Origin: Haliclystus octoradiatus | Lineage: Eukaryota; Cnidaria; Staurozoa; Stauromedusae; Haliclystidae | NCBI GenBank assembly: GCA_916610825.1 | Contig: OU744453.1 | Coordinates: 12,543,826-12,607,825 of the forward strand | DNA length: 64,000 nt | Reading direction: 5' to 3' | Shown here: in pieces, positions 33,753 through 46,500 of the stretch | Layout of the letters: each line of letters begins with the position of its first letter | Numbering within the stretch: position 1 is the first letter of the stretch | The notes under the pieces: generated by a model | Told to the model about the DNA's origin: nothing | Database searches by the model: none | The model's input: only the letters and a program-made list of their open reading frames with translations | Position numbers and translations under genes: made by a program

Positions 33753-33923
33753 CTGGACAACCAATTTCATTACAAGCAACTGTCTTTTGATCACTTTCCA
33801 CACAATCTATCCCACCAAAGGCTGGAGACGGGCTATCACAGACTCGCATCTTATTTTGAATACCTCCTCCACAAGTTAAGCTGCATGGTCCTTTGTCTAA
33901 CCAATTATTCCAATTACCATTTA
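33753..33923 (-). CDS. TSP1-domain exon 3 of the PAN-TSP1 gene
   Basis: The 171-bp exon has acceptor CCCTCTAG and donor CCAG/GTAAAG, phase 1 in and out. It encodes one complete thrombospondin type 1 repeat: NGNWNNWLDKGPCSLTCGGG, QNKMRVCDS, GGIDC, then VACNEIGCPG. It has six cysteines, the CSLTCGGG motif and two tryptophans of the WxxW ladder. The upstream intron (33924-50223) is over 16 kb and holds the LINE and the Gypsy element. Confidence 0.92.
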
Positions 33924-36756
33924 CTAGAGGGATAATAAATGGGTATAAACTCATGAAAATCTCGGGTTGGAGATCATACAGTGTAATATATTATGACAAA
34001 AATGAATCTAGGAGGGTATTTTTTAACTGATTAATACTTTTATAGAAACCCGAGGCTGTTGACATGATCACGTGAATGAGCTTCCTTGTATAAAATAACA
34101 GGCAGCACTAGATTCGAATTCATTTTAATTAATTTCAACGCTCCGATACTCGCTGTGACTATTATCAAGATACAAAGAAATGTTTTTTTTTAGCCATACT
34201 TTTATACCATCTATATTTTTTTATTTACTAAATATGTTATCAGGTACATAATTTTGTGCTACTGCGTATTGATCTATGTATAAATTAAAACGATTTAAAA
34301 TGCAATATACGCTATTTGCTCAGTTCTATCTTTAATTATCAATTAAATAGATTACAAATCAGCCACAACAGAAAAAATGTCACTATTTTCATATTGTGGC
34401 ATATATATGGTCACTTGTCCTGATTTTTGGGAAAAAGAATAATAAATATGAAGTCCCAATTCCTTCTGTGGGTTCTGCACAATAGCAATATACATCTAGC
34501 TAGCAATTAGTGTAGGTCCAGTAATGAACCCTGTGTGATAAAACTTTGAGATCACTAATTATAATGCTAATATCTTAATAATTGCATTAATAATAATTTA
34601 ATTCATTTCACATCAATTGAGTCGATTGAAATGTATAGAGAACGGCATATTAAAGGGATAAAATCGACCAAAGCGCCTTGCAGGCTCAAAATTGAAAGAT
34701 ACATGTAATTTTTTAAGCCACAAATAGTGGTGTGAATCAGTGCTTTTCAGGAGACCAAGCGAAAAGGCCACTGGCCAATTTTATGCATTTAACGTAGCTA
34801 TATCTATATAGAAAAACTTTATTTTATGTGCTGAAAGGAAGCTAGAACAATTTATATTTTTTTCTTATCGGGTTTTATTCTTCTTCGATGAAGTATGGTT
34901 GCAATAATGTTGTATGTATATAAATGCTGTTGAAGATTAAGCCGCTCGTAATTATTATTTTGATCTTATTTGGAAATTGATAAATATATTTCAATAAATA
35001 ATGTTTGCTATGATCGATTATTATAGGCAACCTTTTTCGCTTTTTACTTTTGTAACTACACAAGGTTTATTACATTCATATCCAAACTGTATTAACTATT
35101 AAAATGCTTTTGGATTATGTTTTTCTGTTTTTTAAGTTGAAAGCCATTTTTGAACGCTACAAATATTGTAATTATTATTGATGATTATACGCTTTATTTT
35201 CAGTTTAATTTAAAATTTGTTGAATTGTACATCATTTAATTAAACTTCATTAAATGTTGACGAGGAATGATTAGAACAAGACATACTATTTTATATTTCT
35301 AAACTGTAGCAAAATACTGTGTCTTGTTCTTATTGCCTAACAACGTAATAAAATCTGAATTATAATAACGTTTAAAACTCTTTCGTTAATTATGGATATA
35401 AAATCTGAAAATCAAAACCTGCCCTCTTGTATACCAAACTGTTCACATATCTACTTTCAATTATGAATTATATTTTCACTCTTGTACAATGCTTTGATTA
35501 ATTCAGAATTAATAACTTTAAATTCTCCGTATACTCTTCGATAGTCTCATCAAATTTTGAATTTTTTTCTAATTTTTTGAACGCCGACGTCATTTTAAAA
35601 TTTTCTTGAAAGCTCTCATATTTTTGTACCCTGCGCGAGATTGTTTATACCAACACACAACAACGTAGCTTTGATTTCAAAAAAGATTGCTCTATCAATG
35701 TTCCCACTAATTATATATTAAAGCCATTATTTGAGAAGAAGGGAAATGTTTGTTTGTAAATACGAAAACAAATTCTAAAATATCACGAAAGTATTCTGCA
35801 ATCTGATTGGTCGAAAGAGTGCGCATGGAATCCTTGGGTAAAACATGGCTCTAAAAGCCAGGAAAAGCCACTACCTTCAAAAAGTTTGATCTGTGACAAA
35901 ATATAGAAATTGTAACTTTCCGATAACAATCCAATAAACATTTCAATTATGGCAACGAATTACAAAACGATATCTATCTCAAGATGTTTATATTTATATA
36001 AAGGTGTGGTAAATGAGTTATTGGTTTTGCAGCATGCAAAATAAAAACACAGAATGAAAGGCAATTATAGGTAACGCTGATTTAACGTAAACTTAAAATA
36101 TAAAATAACAGTTTGTACATTAAATGTTAGGAGACTTATTGTTCAATTTATATTACAGAAATTGTTGTATATGTATTTCTTACAATCATGGCAAGTGTGT
36201 GGTAGCCCTTTGTTAAGAACTGCATTTTGTTTCATTAATAAAGTAAGGATATAAAATCTGTCTGATTTTCAAAGCGTTTTTACCCCGGTCTAGATTGTTT
36301 ATTTCGATATACGCTTCGTTGATTTTTCAAAACATATTTTGTTTGCTTTAGTTAATTCTAGTAGCTCAATACAATTCAGTATTTTACATTATTTTATTTA
36401 ACTGATGGACTTATTTTCATGACTCGCTCAAATTGTTTTGTTGCAGCTTAAATTCGAAACGAAATATTTTTGTTCTGGAGATTTCAATTTGAATTCGATT
36501 TGGCTGCCCGCTAGATTATCAACGTATGACATTTTTCAAATCTCTAAATTTTTCTATACAATGATATGAAATAAATTATTAATTGAAATTTATAATTTTA
36601 AGACAACTTCAGAAAGTCGCAACTTTCATAGCACAAATGTGTCATGAAACACAACTGAGCAAGGTTATCTCGACACGAATGTTTGCATAACTTCTCGATG
36701 ACGGATTATCTGTATTATTTCGCCAGGAAGACGTACATAAGTCGCGGACAGACACA
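33924..36756. other. intron sequence, nothing recognised
   Basis: AT-rich with no domain-bearing frame. 34653-34700 (AAAGGGATAAAATCGACC) weakly resembles the end of the MITE at 25565. 35790-35830 has CAATCTGATTGGTCG, also found near 56105 in inverted form, a common short-repeat motif. Otherwise nothing. Confidence 0.4.
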
Positions 36757-36761
36757 AAGAT

Positions 36762-36820
36762 ATAGAAATATCGAAATACCAAAATATCAAAATATCGAAA
36801 TATCGAAATATCGAAATATA
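36762..36820 (+). repeat. 9-bp tandem repeat (AAATATCGA)n
   Basis: About seven copies of a 9-bp unit, AATATCGAA with variants AATACCAAA and AATATCAAA. The 3' copies are nearly identical, the 5' ones diverged. Confidence 0.8.
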
Positions 36821-36979
36821 GTGATATACAAACAGACAGTATTATTAGTATAAAAAGATCACATTAAAAATATTAAATCTGTCACATCGCGATAGTTAAT
36901 ATTGCTAAATATGTGTAAAATGTGGGCGTCGGCCAATTTATTACCAATGTAATTATATGCATGAATCTAGCTTTTATGG

Positions 36980-37400
36980 ACGTAGGCTTGCTATCTATGA
37001 TAAGTTACATGTGATATTGACCTCAAATGAAAAAATTTATCAATTCACCAAGCGCGGTCACGCGATCCAAATTTCAAGCACAGCTTGCCGCAAGTGGCAA
37101 GCTCTCAATCTGTTCCATACAAACACTTGCTATTTCTTATACACTGTTATGACGCTCAAGACCTCATTTCTGTTGATTCTGGAAAAATTTTTAATAAATT
37201 TAGATTCTTAATTTTTTTACCGTACCCTCATATCAAGTTGATAGTGTGAATTATATTCCTGTCCGATTTTATATGCTTTTCAAGTAAGAAGAGTTTGACC
37301 GCAAATATCGAAGCCCTCCCGTCTGCTTCAAGCTGTGATCTCACATTACATGTAGGGAGAACAATAGCAGCGCTTGGTGAATTAAAATGCCTCACAATTT
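36980..37400. repeat. dispersed repeat, copy A
   Basis: The segment contains CAAGCGCGGTCACGCGA followed by AAATTTCAAGCACAGCTTG, and about 250 bp further AAGAGTTTGACCGC and CAAGCTGTGATCTCACATT. Both landmarks occur in the same order at 50485-50870 (GGCGCAGTCACGCGACC, GGTTTGATCG, TGCTGTGATCATATTG). Ends are not defined. No coding frame is shared. Confidence 0.5.
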
Positions 37401-37468
37401 CTTTTTCAGACAGTCAATAGAATTTCAGCCACACCCACTTGTGGTCTGAAATTGAAGTGAAATTTCCG

Positions 37469-37771
37469 TATGTATGTATGTATGTATGTATGTATTTATG
37501 TATGTATGTATGTATGTATGTATGTATGTATGTATGTATGTATGTATGTATGTATGTATGTATGTATGTATGTATGTATGTATGTATGTATGTATGTATG
37601 TATGTATGTATGTATGTATGTATGTATGTATGTATGTATGTATGTATGTATGTATGTATGTATGTATGTATGTATGTATGTATGTATGTATGTATGTATG
37701 TATGTATGTATGTATGTATGTATGTATGTATGTATGTATGTATGTATGTATGTATGTATGTATGTATGTAT
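37469..37771 (+). repeat. (TATG)n microsatellite, ~75 units
   Basis: An almost perfect TATG array of about 300 bp, with a single early interruption (TATTTATG near 37495). Open frames on both strands within it are artefacts of the four-base period. It abuts the (TAGA)n tail of the LINE. Confidence 0.95.
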
Positions 37772-37960
<189 letters not shown>

Positions 37961-38105
37961 TAGTTTATTTTGAGACATGTAAACAACTTAATACAATTTT
38001 CAAGTGGCTATTATAACTTATGTAGGTTAAAAGGCTATATGGTTTTCTAGGTATAATTGCAGTTGTTTCTTGATGTCTATCAGGTTATTTTAAACTGTTG
38101 ATTTA

Positions 38106-40931
38106 TTATGTTCGCAATAAGTTCATTACTTCTTGTTTATATTGGTATTTATTATAATTTTCTAAGTGATTATATTTATTTAGCAACTGTGCTCCACGTA
38201 AGGAGAAAGAACGTTTTCCGCGGTCAGTAGGTACACGTGGAAGTATAAATGATTTTCTTCTAGTGTTATAATTTGAATTAGCTTTGGTAAAAAGAGATTG
38301 TAAATTAGCGCCATTACTGCCTAAAACTGATTTGTGAGCTGTTGTAGCTGTTCTTAATTCAACAATTTGTTCAATTGTCAGCCAGTTCAATTGTTTCAAT
38401 GCGTCTTCCATTCGTGAATGTTTTCTTTTCCCTATGATTAATTTGGCTGCCCAATTTTGTATTCCAATCTGTACCCTACGCAATTGAGTTTTTGTACATG
38501 ATGAAAATACTTCAAGAGCATATAAGCTTGGTTCTACAATTTTTGATTCAACAAGTCGGGTAAAAAGATGTTTTGGAATGTACCGACGTTGTTTTGCTAT
38601 TGCTGATATTCGATGTGATGCTGTCTTTAAGATTTGGTTGATGTGTTGCTTGTAGCTCATAACTTTGTCGAATGTGATACCAAGGTTTCGAGCAGAAGGG
38701 GTATAGGAAAGAGTTTCATTGTTTATTTTTAGCAGTGGCAGTTGCGTATTTGCTACTTTCTTATGAACAATGGATAGAATTTGTGTTTTCTTGGCATTGA
38801 GTAACAGAGAATTTGAGTTGAACCAGGACGTAAGTGTTTGTAAATCAGCATTTATTTTTGATTCTATTTCAGGTAGTGAGCCTGGTTTTTTTGGATTGTA
38901 CTTATACAGGATTTGAGTGTCGTCTGCAAATTTTCCAACAGTGCCAGATGATATGGCATTGGGTAGGTCATTTACGTAAATAAGGAATAGTAGTGGCCCA
39001 AGTATGGATCCTTGGGGAACTCCACAAGTTAATATAACTTCACTAGAATAAATATTGTCTACTTTCACTACTTGCTTCCTTGCAGTAAGGTAAGATCGCA
39101 TCCATTCCAAGGCTTTGTCTGAGAGTCCAAATAATTTCAGTTTATGGAATAAAATGTTATGTTGAAGACTATCAAAAGCTTTTGATAAATCCATTAATAA
39201 AAGTAGCGATACCTGATGTTCATCCATTGTTTTGAAAATTTTATCGGTGATATTTAAGAGAGCTGTTATTGTCGATCTTCCGAGTCTGAAACCATGCTGA
39301 TACTTATTTAAGATTGGTGCGATGAACGGATATAGTTGAACATACGCCACTCTTTCCAGAATTTTTGACAACAGGGCTAATGGGCGATGCTGGTTTGGCG
39401 TTGAGGCTGCTGGTGTTTTTGGAATTGGATTTACAATAGTGTTCTTGAATATTGTTGGAAAGGTAGATGTTTTTAATGAAAGGTTGATCAGTTGAGTGAG
39501 TGGTGTAGCAATGGCTGGTAATGCAGCTTTAATAACAAAACCATTCAGTCCATCATCACCCGGTGCCTTCCAATTTGGAAGCATGCCAACAGCTTTGATT
39601 GTATCAATCACTGATATTTCAGTGAAGTTGAATTGTTGATCATTTTGTTGAATATTGTCGTAGGATGGAGTTGTGTGTGTGATCTCCTTGATATTTTGTC
39701 CAACTTCGCTGAAGAACGAATTGATTTCATCTAGCTCTGCTTTAGTAGTAGCTGTACATTTTTGTTTTGTCTTCTTTGTTAATCTTTTAATTAAATCCCA
39801 TACCTCTTTCATGTTACTTCCACATTCCATAAATTTACTTTTGTTGTATTCAATCTTTGCTCTTTGCAAGTCAGTATTCACTTGATTTCGTACCTGGCGA
39901 TATCATTCCCAATCGTGTCGTTGTTTTGTTCTCATATCCTTATAGCGCATTTTGTTGCGTTTTTTGAGTGCATTTCTTAGCTCTATTGTCATCCATGGTG
40001 CATAATTTGGATGCAGGGCAATGACCTTTTCAGGAGCGTGTTTGTTTAGCGCTACTTTTAATATTGTTTGTAAGTTTTCAGCAGCCAATTGTACGTCATT
40101 TTTTTGTATAGCTGACGTAAAAACTGACATATCACTGTTTATCAAATCGTTGCAAAATTCTTCTCGACAAAATGTTTTGTACGATCGAGTGCATTTCAAT
40201 GATTTTTTTGTATATTTATTTTTGTCCAGGGTTACTATGGTTACTAAACCAAGATGATCAGAGCTGCACACATCCTCTGGCGTGCATTTAGTTATGTTGG
40301 ATTTAAAGGAGTGTGAAGTGATAAGATAGTCAATTGAAGTTTGAGTTTGATGTGTTATGCGTGTCGGAGCAGTGTTATGCGAGTGTAAATCAAATTGATC
40401 CAATGTCTCCATTAGCATATTTCTGGAAGGAGAATGTTTTAAATGGTCTATATTAAAATCCCCAGCCAGGATGAATCCACATCCCTTTTCTGTCAATGCT
40501 TCTGCTGTCGTACGGATATTTTCAATGGCTTGTAAGTAATTATCATTGCGTGGATTGTAACAATCTATTATGTAGATACTGTCACTGCTTGAAGTATATA
40601 GTTGTACTGCTAATTGTTCATATTGGATGCCCTTTGCTTGCTTCGTCAATGTTAGGTCAATTTTTAATTTTAAGTTATTTTTGTAAAATATGGCTGTACC
40701 ACCATGTCTACCGTCTCTGTCATTTCTGTATAAGTTGTAACCAGATATATTGCAATCCATTGATTCAGGTTGGAGCCATGTCTCTTGTAGTAGTAGTATG
40801 TCAATTTTATGGTGTACAATGAATATTTGCAGTTCTTCTAGTCTTACAGATGTTAAGCATTGGGCATTGATAGAGAGTATACTAAGAATTTTGTTATCTG
40901 TTTCTTTTGCATTAGCGGTGGTTGTAGTCAT
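38106..40931 (-). pseudogene. LINE ORF2: endonuclease and reverse transcriptase
   Basis: From 40931 the frame gives an APE-type endonuclease: ILSINAQCL, LLLQETWL (catalytic Glu), NDRDGRHGG, IIDCYNPRND, AGDFNIDH and SSDHLGLV, including the final D-H pair. A single in-frame TGA at 39903-39905 follows HDWE. The frame then continues without shift through the RT (39902-38106): PGDDGLNGFVIKAAL, HRPLALLSKILERV, MDLSKAFDSL, GVPQGSILGPLLFLIYVND, FADDTQIL (active site) and GITFDKVMSYKQHI. Apart from that stop all catalytic residues are present. ORF2 starts 27 nt after the ORF1 stop. Confidence 0.92.
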
Positions 40932-40958
40932 AATTTCAATGGGTGCTGTTTTATTGAG

Positions 40959-41622
40959 TCATTGATGGTCGTCTGCATTCTGAGATACATTTTGGTTGAG
41001 GTTTTTTACTTGCGTCAGTTGTAAACTCCTTACAATCCACCTTTCCTTTTCATCTGTTAAGTCTTTATTCCTCTTCTTACATTCAACTCGAAGTTCCAAG
41101 TGGAGTTTTTGTTCTACAATGGTATAGTCTGGCGAAAAGTATATCCCTTCAGTAGCGATAGAAGTTTTAAGCTTTTTTGCTGATGTTAACATTGTCTTCT
41201 TTCCTTCAATTGTTCTTAATTTCACTTGGATGGGTTGGGTCCGGAGGCCATCAGCTTTTCCCAGTCTTTTTGTGGATTCAATTTCGACATCTATGTTTAA
41301 GGCGTCTTTGCATATTACAGTTATTAACCTTTTGTCAGACAGTTCATTGTCAGGTTCTAATCCTCGAACAATGACATTGAGCTTACGTTTCTCTCTTTCC
41401 TGGATATTTTTAATTGCTTTTTCGTGCAATTGTTGCTGATTTTGTATACTGAGTACTGCCGCATAAGATTGGGTGGGTGGCGAAGTTGTTTCTTTTCTCA
41501 GCTGAGTAGGGTGTTGTACATGTGATGTGGCAGTGATGTTTGCATATGTTTGTTTATTAGAAATTAATGCTGTTAAACTGTCTAGCTTTTGTGAAATGGC
41601 TTTTGTTTTTAATTCTGTATTA
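40959..41622 (-). CDS. LINE ORF1 protein, N-terminally truncated
   Basis: The frame from the microsatellite junction to the stop at 40959 encodes a nucleic-acid-binding ORF1p. It has a linker with KQTYANITATSHVQH and TQSYAAVLS, a coiled-coil-like EKAIKNIQEREKRKLN, then an RRM-like fold (VIVRGLEPDNELSDKRL, STKRLGKADG, PIQVKLRT) and a basic C-terminal domain (ELRVECKKRNKDLTDEKERW). An apparent start further upstream (MSQNKLLSIYLSIIHTYIH) reads through the neighbouring 3' UTR fragment and microsatellite. It is not part of the protein. The genuine N terminus is lost to truncation. Confidence 0.75.
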
Positions 41623-41675
41623 TTATGTATGTATGTATGTATGTATGTATGTATGATAGATAGATAGATAGATAG

Positions 41676-41793
41676 TAGTTTATTTTGAGACATGTAAACA
41701 ACTTAATACAATTTTCAAGTGGCTATTATAACTTATGTAGGTTAAAAGGCTATATGGTTTTTCTAGGTATAATTGCAGTTGTTTCTTGATGTC
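41676..41793 (-). mobile_element. 118-bp LINE 3'-end copy
   Basis: Nearly identical to 37961-38077 (one extra T in the T run near 41760). It joins GATA units (41655-41675) and a short TATG run (41625-41654) on one side and a 530-bp TATG array on the other. It is a dead-on-arrival, severely 5'-truncated insertion, and the large LINE sits directly in its microsatellite tail. Confidence 0.9.
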
Positions 41794-41798
41794 GTATG

Positions 41799-41832
<34 letters not shown>

Positions 41833-42206
41833 TGTATGTATGTATGTATGTATGTATGTATGTATGTATGTATGTATGTATGTATGTATGTATGTATGTA
41901 TGTATGTATGTATGTATGTATGTATGTATGTATGTATGTATGTATGTATGTGTATGTATGTATGTATGTATGTATGTATGTATGTATGTATGTATGTATG
42001 TATGTATGTATGTATGTATGTATGTATGTATGTATGTATGTATGTATGTATGTATGTATGTATGTATGTATGTATGTATGTATGTATGTATGTATGTATG
42101 TATGTATGCATGTATGTATGTATGTATGTATGTATGTATGTATGTATGTATGTATGTATGTATGTATGTATGTATGTATGTATGTATATATATATATGTA
42201 TGTATG

Positions 42207-42240
<34 letters not shown>

Positions 42241-42330
42241 TGTATGTATGTATGTATGTATGTATGTATGTATGTATGTATGTATGTATGTATGTATGTA
42301 TGTATGTATGAATGTATTGTTTGTATGTAT
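41794..42330 (+). repeat. (TATG)n microsatellite, ~130 units
   Basis: A TATG array with a few interruptions (TGTGTATG near 41948, GCATG near 42108, TATATATATATATG near 42185). Interruptions make it older or more diverged than the 37469-37771 array. Both flank LINE insertions. Confidence 0.95.
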
Positions 42331-43201
42331 GCATGTATGTATTATACTGGTCTAGTAAGCCAACAAAATGTTTTTCTGATGAGTATAGTTTATGTTATTT
42401 ATATGCTACTAACGTTCTTCAATCAGCGTAAGATGGTCCGTTGATGGGATGTAGCGATCCATCAACCTTGCGCGGGGACATCGTCAGGGAATATGAGTGG
42501 AAGAACAAATCTCTTGAATAATCTAACTAGAAATTAGGAATTCATCAGCCTAGTTTTCAGTGAAAAATCATAGCATGCTCATAAATTGATGCAGCCTTTG
42601 GATAACATTTAACATCACAAAGCATTTTATACGTTTGACTTACAGTGATTTATATGACAAGGTATATACGTGATTACAAGCAGAAGTTTTACTGTTAACA
42701 AAGCTATCACATTCTGGATAAAAAAGTAGATAAAAAGCAATCCACTACAAACACTTTTTACTTTTAGTAGTATACATTTTGATTTGGATAATTCCACATG
42801 CCATGGCGCAGTCGGTATGGTCACTGGCTGAAGTGCTGACTCTCTCGATTCAATTCAATCAAATTACAATTAACAAAATAAGATGTAACGAAAGAACAAA
42901 ATTAATAAGGCAATAAAGAAATATTAAATTTAAAATATTGTGGATAAAGAACAAGAAATACTATATCTAAAATGTATGAGGCAAAAAGATTGGACAAGCT
43001 CTGTTGCATTAATAGCAATTGAACTCGAAAGTAATATATGTAATAACAGTATATCTTGCAATAAATGTCATGGTAAATACCTTAAGAAGTTATTGCAAAA
43101 CTCCAGTATATGGAAAATGTTCAAATCTTTATCGATAGATATAATAGAAAAGTACTGTTAACAAATCATTAATATCTGTCGACAAGGGTAAGATGATAGT
43201 A
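42331..43201. other. intron sequence, nothing recognised
   Basis: A 73-codon frame at 42940-43161 (with CNKCHGKYLKKLL) has one C-x2-C pair but no domain I recognise. 42800-42850 contains TGGCGCAGTCGGTA and GATTCAATTC, which faintly recall tRNA A and B boxes. No structure was established. Confidence 0.3.
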
Positions 43202-43215
43202 ACCACGCTGACTGC
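43202..43215 (+). repeat. 14-bp direct repeat flanking the Gypsy element, left
   Basis: ACCACGCTGACTGC lies immediately left of the left LTR. The same 14 bases occur at 47763-47776, immediately right of the right LTR. It is the only direct repeat at both LTR boundaries, so it acts as the target-site duplication, although Ty3/Gypsy integrases normally leave 4-6 bp. Confidence 0.85.
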
Positions 43216-43403
43216 TGTAGTGCCCGGTTATCCAATGAAACTATAATAATAATGGTGAATTAAACAGTAATAATAATAACTCAGAAAACTCAGAGACAAC
43301 ACCAGTTTGCTAGTCATACATAAACTCCCCTATTACATGTACAATGCTACTTATCTATATCCAGACTACGAGGCCATCACGAATACGAGGCCGTAGCACT
43401 ACA
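43216..43403 (-). repeat. Gypsy 3' LTR
   Basis: 188 bp, TG...CA ends with 8-base inverted termini TGTAGTGC/GCACTACA. It differs from the other LTR at three bases: an A/C in CCAATGAAACT, a C/A in ATATCCAG and a C/T in AGACTACG. Confidence 0.95.
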
Positions 43404-43418
43404 CTCGCTCTTTCTACT
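43404..43418 (-). other. Gypsy polypurine tract
   Basis: On the minus strand AGTAGAAAGAGCGAG abuts the 3' LTR. It is purine-rich with two pyrimidines, in the position where plus-strand DNA synthesis is primed. Confidence 0.6.
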
Positions 43419-43589
43419 GAAGATTTATAAATGTAAGATAATTTGTAAGATTATAAAATTGTAAGAAAATGTAAGTTATATTATTTGATTACTAATTAAT
43501 TAATTGCAGCTAAAAAGTAATTATTGTGCGTAGATAACATTCATAAATCAACTCTACTTTCTTTATTTTCTAAAACAGTTTGTAATTAT

Positions 43590-46500
43590 TTAATGTGTTG
43601 ATGGATCAGATGGATCAAATCGTACTGGCTCTTTTACTAATCGTCCTGAACGCGTACGTGTCCCTGGAGCAACAGTAGTTGGCTTTTCAGTTGTAATTAC
43701 ATGTGAACGAGCTCTTGTTAATACATTACCAGAATCGGATAATACCTCGACTCTACGATTGTTAGCAGAGATAACATTACCATCAACTATTTTATTTCCA
43801 ACACGAGTTGATACTTGTTCCCCTACATTGGGTGTGGTCAATTTAACAACTTTCAATAATTGGTCGTGGTTTACTTTCATTAATGCTTTAGCGATACGCT
43901 GATGTTCTGTATTAACAATCTTGGAATCTGGCAATGATGGAATTGCGGTTCTAGGACGCCGGCCGGTTAGTGCATGAATAGGAGTTGCACCTATTGTGCG
44001 ATGATACGATGTTCTGAGAATGAACAAGACACGATTTAAGCGTTGACGATCACGTAATACGTCACACCTGTGCCAACGGCGTTTGAACGTTCGGTGGAAT
44101 CTTTCGACCATTCCGTTTGACCTTGCATATCTCGGTGCTGAGTGACAAATGCGTACTCCCCACGTTTTACAGAATTTCTTATACTCATCAGAAGTGAATT
44201 GTGGGCCATTGTCACTCATAATTTCTGCTGAAGGGCCACGTGCAGAAAAAATAGCCTCGAGTGCGCTGCAAATTTCAGGTGCTTTTTCTTGAGATAATGG
44301 TATAACATCTGGGTAACGGGACCCATAATCTACAACTGATAAGAATGCATTGCGATTAACATGAAAAATATCTACTGCTATTGTATGCCATGGTGGTAGT
44401 ATAGCCGATGGCTCAAGCTCCTGTTCAACTTGTCTATCGTCAAATTTACGACAGTGTTCGCATCGCTGTAAAGTACTTTTTACGTCAGTAGTTATTCCTG
44501 GCCACCAAACGGAGTTTAATTGTGATAGCGTTCCTTTTACCCCTAGGTGGCTGTCATGAGCAAATTTAATGAGGCCTTCTCGTAAAGACGATGGAATAAC
44601 TATTTTATTTCCACACAATAGCAGTTTAGGTTTATTTAAAATAGTTAAATTATTTCTCTCCTTAAAGTATATATCTAAACTCTCAGGTAATTGAGACCAA
44701 TTAGATGTCTCAACTGCATATATAATTTGAGATAGCGCATTACGTAATTCGGTTTCTTTCGCCACGTCTTCTAGCGTCACAAACTGCAGATATAATAAAG
44801 TCCCAGCCGACTCTAAAGTAACATTTGCAATTTGATCGTATTGAGTGTCATTTAATTCTTGCTGCTCACCTGAGCGGGAAAGCGTATCTGGTAAACGATT
44901 TATTAATTCCCGTGCTGGCTTATAAATAATTGTGCCTCCATATGGTGATAAGCGAAGCATCATCCTTTGCAAGCGAGGTGGTATATCGTCGAAAGCTTTT
45001 AACCAAATATTTTCCAAGGGTTTGTGGTCTGTCCAAAATTCTATTTCACCGCCTAGGATAAATTGTCGAAATCTTCCTGCCGCAAAAACGATAGATAACA
45101 TCTCCCTCTCCATTTGAGAATACCTCTGCTCAGTTGCGGTTAGAGAGCGACTGGCCGTTAAAACAGGTTTCCATTCGCCTTTAATAAGTTGAAGTAAAAC
45201 TGCTCCTAGCCCATAAGGACTGGCATCAGATATAATTGCAGTTTTAGCATTTCTGTCATAGAATGAAAATGTTAGATTAGCTGCGTTGGCTAAATCTTGT
45301 TTTATGGATACCCAGCAGTCGTTCACTGCAACTTGATCATAATCTCCCTTCAATATATCACGGATACTCTTCATATTGTTAGATAAATTCGGTAAAAATT
45401 TCTGAATATAATTCAACATACCTAAGACTCTTCTTGCCTCAGTAACATTTGTAGGTGCTTCTAATGCCAATGCTTCTGTTATTTTGGATTTATCGGGCGA
45501 GACACCATCTCCAGATAAAGTATGTCCAAGATATATGATCTCCTTCTGAGCATACTTGCATTTTTGATCGTTTAGATTCGCACCGATCTTTTTCAATCGG
45601 GCTAATACAGCTTCTAGGCGACGATCGTGTTCTGCTTTGTCTTTTCCATGGACTAAAATGTCATCAACAAATACTTTGCACCCGTCCAAACCACGTAGAT
45701 GATCGCTCATAATTCTTTGATAGATTTCCGGAGCCGACGAGATTCCAAACGGTAGCCGTAAGTAACGATAGTTGCCAATGTGAGTTGAAATCGTCGTTAA
45801 TTTGCTTGAGGTTTCATCTAACTCTATCTGGTTGAAACCAGATTCGAGATCAAGTGTTGAAAATACGTTGCTTCCGTGTAGATCTGCAAAAAATGATTCT
45901 GCTGTAGGAATAACATATCTTTCTCGTTTAATATTGTCGTTCAGACGACGAAAATTCCCACATATACGCGGTTTCCCATTCTTTCGCCATGCCACTACAA
46001 TAGGTGAGAGCCATTCCGTAGGACCTGTAACACGCTCTAAAATGTTCTTTTCTACAAGTTTATTGATTTCCGCAGCTACTGGCTTGTGCAACCGGAATGC
46101 CAATTTGCGGGCCCCTTGGACTACTGGATTAGAGTTTGTCTGTAGTTTTATTGAGGCTGATCCAATTTTACTTAATCCCTCAATACCTACAGCGTTTATC
46201 TCTACGTGATAGCCATCGGGCAGCGATAAAGGCTCTCCACCCAAATCAAGATAATCCGAATAGCATAATAACGGATATTTCAAGTCATCAATACATTTTG
46301 ATTTGATTGACACTGTTTTTGAGGTTGGCGAAGAGGATATTTTTAGAGTACCTTGACCTTTGATTTTAATTTTTGGACTATTCCATGGTCGTACATAACT
46401 TGATTTTAAACATTTGTAATCCTTAGCTGTCATTAAAAACTCTTCGGGTAACATTGTTGTAGTAGCACCTGGGTCAATTAGACATTTCAAAGATCGCCCT

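Larger units (their letters stand above)
37961..41624 (-). mobile_element. CR1/L2-type LINE, 5'-truncated, one premature stop
   Basis: In the sense direction (decreasing coordinates) the element has ORF1 (truncated at its start), ORF2 with apurinic endonuclease and RT, a 145-bp 3' UTR and a (CTAT)n tail. There is no poly(A). It begins abruptly at a (CATA)n microsatellite at about 41625, showing 5' truncation. It ends through (CTAT)n into another (CATA)n block. A second 118-bp 3' end of the same family lies at 41676-41793. The coding frame is interrupted only once in ORF2, so the insertion is young. Confidence 0.9.

Noticed and set aside
40959-41693. Start of LINE ORF1 at MSQNKLLSIYLS
   Set aside because: The first 25 or so codons read through another copy's 3' UTR and the microsatellite. 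The element itself begins near 41624, so this N terminus is accidental.
41773-42444. 223-codon frame of MYVC repeats
   Set aside because: Same microsatellite artefact. It has no composition or context of a protein gene.
42800-42860. tRNA-like segment TGGCGCAGTCGGTATGG
   Set aside because: Only weak box similarity and no foldable cloverleaf. No flanking duplication was found.
42940-43161. 73-codon frame with CNKCHGKY
   Set aside because: One cysteine pair is not enough to name a domain, and there are no splice sites or homologous copy in the window.
44932-46209. Plus-strand frames opposite the Gypsy pol
   Set aside because: Antisense shadows of a well supported minus-strand pol gene.
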